Assembly (NCBI GenBank): GCA_023436515.1
Contig: JAEZIV010000320.1
Coordinates: 1 to 6,150 of the forward strand
DNA: 6,150 nucleotides
Direction: 5' to 3'
Origin: Bacillota bacterium
GTDB lineage: Bacteria > Bacillota > Clostridia > Acetivibrionales > DSM-1351
Shown: positions 1 through 3,949 of the stretch, one piece after another
How the letters are laid out: the number at the start of each line of letters is the position of its first letter
How positions within the stretch are numbered: position 1 is the stretch's first letter
Notes under the pieces: generated by a model
What the model saw: only the letters and a program-made list of their open reading frames with translations
The model's database searches: none
Told to the model about the DNA's origin: nothing
Position numbers and translations under genes: made by a program

Positions 1-523
1 GGGTATCGATGAGATACGCAAGTACCTGAAGCCCGGAAAGACTGTTGCACTTTTAGGCTCCTCTGGTGTTGGCAAGTCGACCCTTGTAAACACCCTAGCA
101 GGACAGGAGCTCCTTAAGACACAAGCAATACGAGAGGATGACAGCAGGGGGCGACATACAACCACCCATAGAGAGCTTGTACTCCTGCCTGATGGCGGCT
201 TAATACTTGACACTCCGGGGATGAGGGCGCTATCCATATGGGAGGCCGATATCGGCATGGAAATAATGTTTGGAGATATAGACGAGCTGGTACAAAAATG
301 CCGGTTCTAAGACTGCAAGCATCAAAACGAGCCGGGGTGTGCCATAAGGCTAGGACTTGAATCAGGTACTCTTGAGAAGAAGAGATATGAGAGCTGGCAG
401 AAGCTTCAAAAGGAGCTAGCTCATTTGGAGGCCAAAAAGGACGGAAAACTCAGACAGCAGGAACGTCAGTTTGGACGTCAGATATCCAAGTTTCAAAAGG
501 AGTTGGCTAAAGGCAGGTATTAG
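1..523 (+). pseudogene. rsgA: Ribosome small-subunit GTPase RsgA, 3' part, interrupted by an in-frame TAA
   Basis: RsgA (YjeQ/YloQ) is a circularly permuted GTPase that checks late 30S subunit assembly. The frame starting at base 2 is open on the left, so the N-terminal OB fold and the G4/G5 motifs lie outside the window. Visible are the P-loop GSSGVGKST (56-82), a G2 threonine in RHTTTHREL, and G3 DTPGM (209-223). The family zinc motif follows as C-R-F-stop-D-C-K-H-Q-N-E-P-G-C (299-340). All four ligands (C, C, H, C) are present, but codon 308-310 is TAA where the family has a variable residue. A one-base change from TCA would create it. After it, 70 codons remain in frame with a normal lysine/glutamine-rich helical tail, ending at TAG 521-523. 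No in-frame ATG follows the TAA, so reinitiation is unlikely. This is either a very recent nonsense mutation, readthrough or a base-call error. Family assignment is very sure; loss of function is an inference. Confidence 0.9.
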
Positions 524-586
524 TTAAATAATGGGAGAAAGTTAGAAGGATTAGAAAGATTTGGGTAAAAGAATTTAATAATATTC

Positions 587-616
587 TTTACAAATCATAA
601 ATTGTTATGCTATAAT
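587..616 (+). promoter_or_regulatory. Sigma-A promoter for rplS with extended -10
   Basis: A -35 element TTTACA (587-592) is separated by 18 bp from a perfect -10 TATAAT (611-616). The -10 is preceded by TGC at 608-610, the extended -10 arrangement TGnTATAAT. The expected start of transcription is near 623, giving a leader of about 140 nt before the L19 start codon. It gives rplS its own promoter, separate from rsgA. Confidence 0.78.
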
Positions 617-622
617 ATTTTG

Positions 623-764
623 CGTATGTAATACGGATGGTCCTCTGCACGAATTGTTATTATTCAAGGAATATTACAATAATGTATATATTTTTGACTA
701 CATAGTCACAGAAAATATTTACGTAGGATGCACGAACGTCTAGGAGAGGAAGGAGGAAATGAAA
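623..764 (+). promoter_or_regulatory. Structured 5' leader of rplS, candidate L19 leader RNA
   Basis: Between the predicted transcription start and the L19 start codon are several possible stem-loops. They are CGTAT-gta-ATACG (623-635), an AT-rich hairpin with arms ATTGT (653-657) and ACAAT (676-680) closing on TTC/GAA (663-671), and TGACT-acat-AGTCA (695-708). The leader also has TCCTCT (641-646), complementary to AGAGGA (745-750) next to the SD, so a long-range pairing could hide the ribosome-binding site. The octamer TGCACGAA occurs at 646-653 and again at 729-736. An autoregulatory L19 leader is catalogued upstream of rplS in low-GC Gram-positives. Position and length fit, but I cannot confirm the family consensus by eye. 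Confidence 0.5.
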
Positions 765-767
765 ATG
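750..767 (+). promoter_or_regulatory. rplS ribosome-binding site that fixes the start at 765
   Basis: The SD core AAGGAGG (750-756) leaves only 2 nt before the ATG at 759 but 8 nt before the ATG at 765. The normal spacing therefore favours 765, which also gives the usual L19 N-terminus MDILKSIE. Confidence 0.7.
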
Positions 768-1115
768 GATATATTGAAGTCAATCGAAAATGAACAGATA
801 AGAACTGACCTTCCTAAATTGGAAATTGGTGATTTTATTAAGGTTCATGCCAAGATTAAAGAAGGAAACAGGGAAAGAATCCAGATATTCGAAGGTACTG
901 TTATAGCATTAAAGGGATCAGGATTAAAGGAAACCTTTACTGTAAGAAGAGTATCCTACGGAGTTGGTGTTGAAAGAATTTTCCCAGTTAACTCACCAAG
1001 AATCGATCATATCGAGGTTGTAAGAAAAGGTGTTGTTAGAAGAGCTAAGCTGTACTACCTACGTGATAGAGTTGGTAAAGCTGCTAAGATTAAGGAAAGA
1101 CTTGGCTCTAAATAA
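765..1115 (+). CDS. rplS: 50S ribosomal protein L19
   Basis: L19 is a universal bacterial 50S protein that sits at the subunit interface and contributes to an intersubunit bridge with 16S rRNA. From the ATG at 765 the product is 116 residues, the normal family length (about 115). It carries the family landmarks: N-terminal helix [11 protein letters not shown], the strand [21 protein letters not shown], then [17 protein letters not shown], and the basic tail ending in [15 protein letters not shown] sequence (here [20 protein letters not shown]). An ATG two codons upstream (759) is also in frame but lies too close to the SD. In many Firmicutes rplS follows rpsP-rimM-trmD; here the upstream gene is rsgA and rplS has its own promoter and leader. 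A strong terminator follows. Confidence 0.97.
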   Translation: MDILKSIENEQIRTDLPKLEIGDFIKVHAKIKEGNRERIQIFEGTVIALKGSGLKETFTVRRVSYGVGVERIFPVNSPRIDHIEVVRKGVVRRAKLYYLRDRVGKAAKIKERLGSK

Positions 1116-1122
1116 GTCATAC

Positions 1123-1138
1123 GTGTCCTTTGGGGCAC
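1123..1138 (+). other. Small hairpin between rplS stop and terminator
   Basis: GTGTCC (1123-1128) pairs with GGGCAC (1133-1138, one U-G pair) around a TTTG loop, directly before the A-tract of the rplS terminator. Its left arm can instead pair with the terminator stem and loop (GGACAC 1154-1159). Confidence 0.45.
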
Positions 1139-1142
1139 AGAA

Positions 1143-1176
1143 AAAAAACCTAGGGACACACGCCCCTGGGTTTTTT
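1143..1176 (+). terminator. Intrinsic terminator of rplS
   Basis: CCTAGGG (1149-1155) pairs with CCCTGGG (1164-1170, one U-G pair) around the loop ACACACGC. An A-tract before it (1141-1148) faces T6 (1171-1176), so six A-U pairs can lengthen the stem. The symmetric A and T tracts would also allow termination on the other strand. It should separate rplS from lepB, at least partly. Confidence 0.9.
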
Positions 1177-1302
1177 ATCGTAAAAAAAGATATTTACTCC
1201 ATTTTATGATAATATATATGTTGTTATAGTTTTTTATAGATTATTATTGTCTAAAATAATTAGTATGGCAAAGAATAAAAATTTATTATGAGGTGAAATA
1301 TT

Positions 1303-1971
1303 ATGGAGAATCAGGGCTTTGGAGGTAATGAGGAAGGAATTGAAATTGAAAACAAGGGCAAACCGTCTTTAGATAAAAAGGTTAAAAAGAAAAACTCCCT
1401 GGGCAGAGAAGTTCTGGAGTGGTGTATTGTAGTTGTTGTAGCACTTGTTATATCTATGTTGATTAAAGCATTTATCTTTTCCACCTATAAGGTAAATATG
1501 GTCTCTATGGAAAATACTCTGTTCGAGGGACAAAATGTTGTAGTTTATAAAACAGGATATTTCTTTGATGAACCAAAACACGGAGATATAATTGTCTTCA
1601 TGCACGAGGAAGGTGAATTTAAAAGCATATTTAAATATCTTCCAATAAAAAATCCCGGTGAGGTTGACTATATTAAGAGAGTCATAGGTCTACCGGGAGA
1701 TGAGATAGATATTCGTGAAGATGGTGTATACAGAAAGTCAAGGGATGAAGCTGAGTTCAAAAAGCTGGATGAACCCTATACCAAGGGAATAACCGAATCA
1801 AAGGGAATGGAACTCCCCTTTGTTGTTCCGGAGGATAAGATATTTGTAATGGGCGACAATAGAGAAAAAAGTCTGGATTCAAGACAAATCGGACCTATCG
1901 ATATGAACTCTGTTTTTGGTAAGGCTGTTCTTAGAATATGGCCCATATCAAAATTCGGTGGCTTGAACTAA
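1303..1971 (+). CDS. lepB: Type I signal peptidase
   Basis: Membrane-anchored serine protease that removes signal peptides from secreted proteins on the outer face of the cytoplasmic membrane, using a Ser/Lys dyad. The product is 222 residues. Residues 1-38 are a charged, lysine/glutamate-rich cytoplasmic N-terminus. One membrane segment spans about residues 39-60 (ending LVISMLIKAFIF). The catalytic serine is Ser68 in VSMENTL (box B). The general base is Lys125 in YIKRVIGLPGDEI (box D). Box E is GDNREKSLDSRQIG at 184-197. The usual proline of SMxPT is asparagine, a variant I believe is common in clostridia. The SD GAGGTG (1290-1295) is 7 nt before the ATG. No convincing promoter was found in the AT-rich spacer 1177-1302, so expression may come from an unseen weak promoter or from terminator readthrough. 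ylqF follows 39 nt after the stop, suggesting cotranscription. Confidence 0.95.
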   Translation: MENQGFGGNEEGIEIENKGKPSLDKKVKKKNSLGREVLEWCIVVVVALVISMLIKAFIFSTYKVNMVSMENTLFEGQNVVVYKTGYFFDEPKHGDIIVFMHEEGEFKSIFKYLPIKNPGEVDYIKRVIGLPGDEIDIREDGVYRKSRDEAEFKKLDEPYTKGITESKGMELPFVVPEDKIFVMGDNREKSLDSRQIGPIDMNSVFGKAVLRIWPISKFGGLN

Positions 1972-2010
1972 TTCCATAAAATATATATATATTTAACAAA
2001 GGAGAGTTTA

Positions 2011-2931
2011 ATGAATATTCAATGGTTTCCCGGTCATATGGCAAAAACAAGACGTTTAATAGCCGAAAACCTGAAGCTGGTAGATGTTATAATTGAGCTG
2101 CTGGATGCTAGAATACCCCTTAGCAGCAGAAATCCCGAGATTAACAATTTAATAAATAATAAGCCTAGATTGGTGGCCTTCAATAAGGCAGACCTTGCAG
2201 ATGAGAAAATATCAAGGGAATGGGTTCAATGGTATGCAGCTCGTGGAATAAAATGCATTCTGATAAATTCCATTAACGGTAAGGGCTTAAACGAAGTTAA
2301 AGCAAGGGCCAGAGAGCTGATGTCGGAAAAAATAGAAAGAGACCGGGCAAAGGGAAAGCTTTTCACACCGGTGAGAACTATGGTGGTGGGAATTCCTAAC
2401 GTAGGGAAGTCCTCATTTATTAATAAAATAGTTGGGAAAGCTACTGCAGCCACGGGAGACCGACCAGGAGTAACAAGAGGAAAGCAATGGATTAGAATTA
2501 ATTCTGAAATGGAATTGCTGGATACCCCTGGTATTTTGTGGCCCAAATTTGAAGATCAAGAGGTTGGCATGAATCTTGCCTTTACCGGGGCAATAAAGGA
2601 CGACATAATGGACACCAGTGAAGTGGCAATGAATTTACTCTATAGGCTTTCAAAGAACTATCCCACAGAGCTATGTACAAGATTTAAGCTGGAGCCAAAG
2701 CTTCTTGAGGATATAGAACCCCTTGAGCTTTTAGAAACTGTAGCCAGAAAGAGAGGCTGTATTATTTCAAAGGGTCAAATAGACTATTCAAGGATAGCCG
2801 CAATAGTTCTAGATGAATTCAGAGGTGGTAAAATAGGGCGAATAACCCTTGAAAAACCCGGTGACAGAGAAGAGTCAGACCAGAAGTCTGGCGCAGAAAC
2901 CACTGGTGAGGATCAGAAGGATGAGCTTTAA
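2011..2931 (+). CDS. ylqF: Ribosome biogenesis GTPase YlqF/RbgA
   Basis: RbgA is a circularly permuted GTPase needed for a late step of 50S subunit assembly in B. subtilis. The 306-residue product starts with the family signature WFPGHMAK (residues 5-12). G motifs appear in permuted order: G4 NKAD (58-61), G5 near NSING (86-90), P-loop GIPNVGKSS (127-135), G2 Thr155 in RPGVT, and G3 DTPG (171-174). The C-terminal helical RNA-binding domain runs from about 190 to 275. The last 25 residues (from about EKPGDREE) form a hydrophilic acidic tail; B. subtilis RbgA is about 282 residues, so this tail is an extension. The SD AAAGGAGAG (1998-2006) precedes the ATG well. The stop codon lies inside a tandem DNA repeat. 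The gene probably forms a unit with lepB. Confidence 0.96.
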   Translation: MNIQWFPGHMAKTRRLIAENLKLVDVIIELLDARIPLSSRNPEINNLINNKPRLVAFNKADLADEKISREWVQWYAARGIKCILINSINGKGLNEVKARARELMSEKIERDRAKGKLFTPVRTMVVGIPNVGKSSFINKIVGKATAATGDRPGVTRGKQWIRINSEMELLDTPGILWPKFEDQEVGMNLAFTGAIKDDIMDTSEVAMNLLYRLSKNYPTELCTRFKLEPKLLEDIEPLELLETVARKRGCIISKGQIDYSRIAAIVLDEFRGGKIGRITLEKPGDREESDQKSGAETTGEDQKDEL

Positions 2932-2975
2932 AATAACAGATTAGAATCAGAAGGTTGAGCTTTAAAATAATAGAT
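2912..2975 (+). repeat. 34-bp tandem duplication covering the ylqF stop codon
   Basis: Bases 2912-2941 and 2946-2975 match at 28 of 30 positions with a period of 34 (differences at 2921/2955 and 2937/2971). Each copy contains CAGAAGG-TGAGCTTTAA, so the ylqF C-terminus and stop are copied downstream. The words GACCAGAAG (2878-2886), GATCAGAAG (2911-2919) and AATCAGAAG (2945-2953) are spaced 33 and 34 nt apart. The duplicating unit may therefore reach back into the ylqF tail. GATGAGCTT at 2973-2981 is a further short partial copy. Confidence 0.85.
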
Positions 2976-3021
2976 GAGCTTCACAATGCTGATTAATAAA
3001 ATAATAGTTGTAAAGCATCAA

Positions 3022-3073
3022 GCTGACTCAGAATAAGAATGTTCTGCCATGAATATAAAAAGGAAGAGTCAGC
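3022..3073 (+). repeat. Long-loop inverted repeat upstream of rnhB
   Basis: GCTGACTC (3022-3029) is perfectly complementary to GAGTCAGC (3066-3073), with 36 nt between. Inside, CAGAA (3029-3033) can pair with TTCTG (3042-3046). No T-tract follows, so it is not a standard terminator. It could be a structured leader of rnhB or the scar of an inserted element. Confidence 0.5.
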
Positions 3074-3127
3074 ACAAAGCTATAATAAGTAATGGTAATT
3101 ATTACATAAAACGATTGAGGGATACAT

Positions 3128-3691
3128 ATGATTTTAGAATGTGGTGTTGATGAGGTTGGACGAGGGAGTTGTATTTCAGGGGTTTGGACAGCGGCGGTAA
3201 TACTTGATCCCAATAGACCTATAGAAGGCTTAAGAGATTCAAAAAAGCTGTCTCCGAAGAGACGAGAAGCTTTAGCTGAAGTAATTAAGGAGAATGCCTT
3301 GTGCTGGAGTATCGGATTAGCCAGTCTGGAGGAGGTAGAGGAGCTCAATGTTCATTATGCAACCCTACTGGCGATGAAGCGTGCTGTAGAAAGCTTAAGC
3401 ATAGTTCCTGAAAAGGTATACGTTGATGGTATACATACTCCTGACATAGCAATCCCAATTGAGGCCATAGTTAAAGGGGATGATCTTATACCCGCAATAA
3501 GTGCGGCTTCTATCTTGGCAAAGGTTGAACGTGACAAGATAATGACAGAATATCATAAGGATTATCCTGTGTACTGCTTTGACAAAAATAAAGGTTATCT
3601 CACAAAAGAGCACATGAATGCACTGCAAAAATTTGGACCTTGTCCTATTCACAGGAAGACCTATGAACCTATTCGAAAGTTAATCGGCTAA
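3128..3691 (+). CDS. rnhB: Ribonuclease HII
   Basis: RNase HII cuts the RNA strand of RNA-DNA hybrids and nicks at single ribonucleotides in DNA, starting ribonucleotide excision repair. The product is 187 residues, the short form without the extra N-terminal domain of the B. subtilis enzyme (about 255 residues). The catalytic acids are visible: Asp8 and Glu9 in GVDEVGRG, Asp100 in VYVDG, and Asp118 in VKGD, followed by ISAASILAKVERD. DSKKLS (37-42) and the C-terminal KGYLTKEHMNAL and PIHRKTYEP blocks are also typical. The segment after GRG reads SCISGVW instead of the usual PLxGPVV-like block. From memory, the sequence resembles the E. coli enzyme more than expected for a Firmicute. The SD GAGG (3117-3120) is 7 nt before the ATG. 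The gene stands apart from ylqF by 196 nt and from the next gene by 258 nt. Confidence 0.95.
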   Translation: MILECGVDEVGRGSCISGVWTAAVILDPNRPIEGLRDSKKLSPKRREALAEVIKENALCWSIGLASLEEVEELNVHYATLLAMKRAVESLSIVPEKVYVDGIHTPDIAIPIEAIVKGDDLIPAISAASILAKVERDKIMTEYHKDYPVYCFDKNKGYLTKEHMNALQKFGPCPIHRKTYEPIRKLIG

Positions 3692-3802
3692 CTAAAAATC
3701 AGTATAAGTCCAAGGGATAGGAATATTCCGTAAATCCACCGTAATAAAAGCATGCCACTTATCAACCCCATAGAGCACCTGCCACTCTGCAGCATATTTC
3801 TG
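3692..3802 (-). pseudogene. Possible gene remnant, minus strand, abutting rnhB
   Basis: Read on the minus strand, 36 codons are open from 3802 down to 3695, ending at TAG (3692-3694), directly after the rnhB stop on the other strand. The translation looks protein-like, with alternating hydrophobic residues and three tryptophans; part of it reads WHAFITVDLRNIPIPW. Two in-frame stops (TAG, TAA) lie immediately upstream at 3803-3808, and there is no ATG with an SD. It is not an intact gene as read. It could be the C-terminal end of a decayed gene or a chance open stretch. I do not recognise the family. Confidence 0.25.
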
Positions 3803-3843
3803 CTATTATAAAAGCACAATTTGTCCGATAAATAGAATAAGCT

Positions 3844-3871
3844 TTGTAAAAGCTATACTTTATACTATAAA
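3844..3871 (+). promoter_or_regulatory. Candidate sigma-A promoter for the FliK-like gene
   Basis: TTGTAA (3844-3849) and TATAAA (3866-3871) are separated by 16 bp in an AT-rich stretch about 80 nt before the start codon. Transcription would begin near 3878. The surrounding TATACT words (3854-3859, 3861-3866) make the exact -10 uncertain. Confidence 0.4.
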
Positions 3872-3877
3872 AGAGCT

Positions 3878-3916
3878 GAATAGCTGTAAAAATCCCATGG
3901 GTTTTCATGGCTATTC
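3878..3916 (+). other. Strong stem-loop in the 5' leader of the FliK-like gene
   Basis: Bases 3878-3895 pair with 3899-3916 around a CAT loop: an 18-position stem with one A-C mismatch (3888/3906) and three G-U pairs. The outer arms are GAATAGC and GCTATTC. The hairpin begins about where transcription is predicted to start. No T-run follows on the + strand, so it is not a normal terminator. A 5' stabilising or regulatory hairpin is the simplest reading. On the minus strand a TTTT lies a few bases beyond it, so termination of antisense transcription is an alternative. Confidence 0.7.
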
Positions 3917-3922
3917 GCTTCT

Positions 3923-3944
3923 CCACAAAGCTGTGGATTGGAGG
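3923..3944 (+). promoter_or_regulatory. Small hairpin beside the SD that fixes the start at 3950
   Basis: CCACA (3923-3927) pairs with TGTGG (3932-3936) around an AAGC loop and ends 3 nt before the SD GGAGG (3940-3944). The SD is 5 nt before the ATG at 3950. An in-frame TTG at 3938 overlaps the SD itself and is not a credible start. Confidence 0.6.
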
Positions 3945-3949
3945 TTACC

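Noticed and set aside
308..310. Selenocysteine, pyrrolysine or altered genetic code at the rsgA stop
   Set aside because: The codon is TAA, not TGA or TAG, and rplS, lepB, ylqF and rnhB all end in TAA with none internal, so TAA is a normal stop here.
566..589. AT-rich hairpin after rsgA as a terminator
   Set aside because: The arms AAGAAT/ATTCTT are short, nearly without G-C pairs and overlap the rplS -35; no T-tract follows.
759..761. ATG at 759 as the rplS start
   Set aside because: Only 2 nt separate it from the SD core; the ATG at 765 has normal spacing and gives the usual L19 N-terminus.
1193..1213. TTTACT and GATAAT as a lepB promoter
   Set aside because: The spacer is only 9 bp, far too short; other AT-rich words nearby give no better pair.
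1979..1994. 16-bp AT palindrome between lepB and ylqF
   Set aside because: It is a simple (AT)n run with weak pairing and no T-tract context; no function can be argued.
3081..3086. TATAAT before rnhB as a promoter
   Set aside because: No -35-like element is found 16-18 bp upstream and there is no TGn extension.
3824..3831. SigD (flagellar sigma) -10-like TCCGATAA before the FliK-like gene
   Set aside because: It matches 6 of 8 bases of GCCGATAT, but the nearest upstream TAAA (3809-3812) is only 11 bp away instead of about 15, so the pair does not form a proper site.
3938..3940. TTG as start of the FliK-like gene
   Set aside because: The codon overlaps the SD GGAGG that serves the ATG at 3950, and has no SD of its own.
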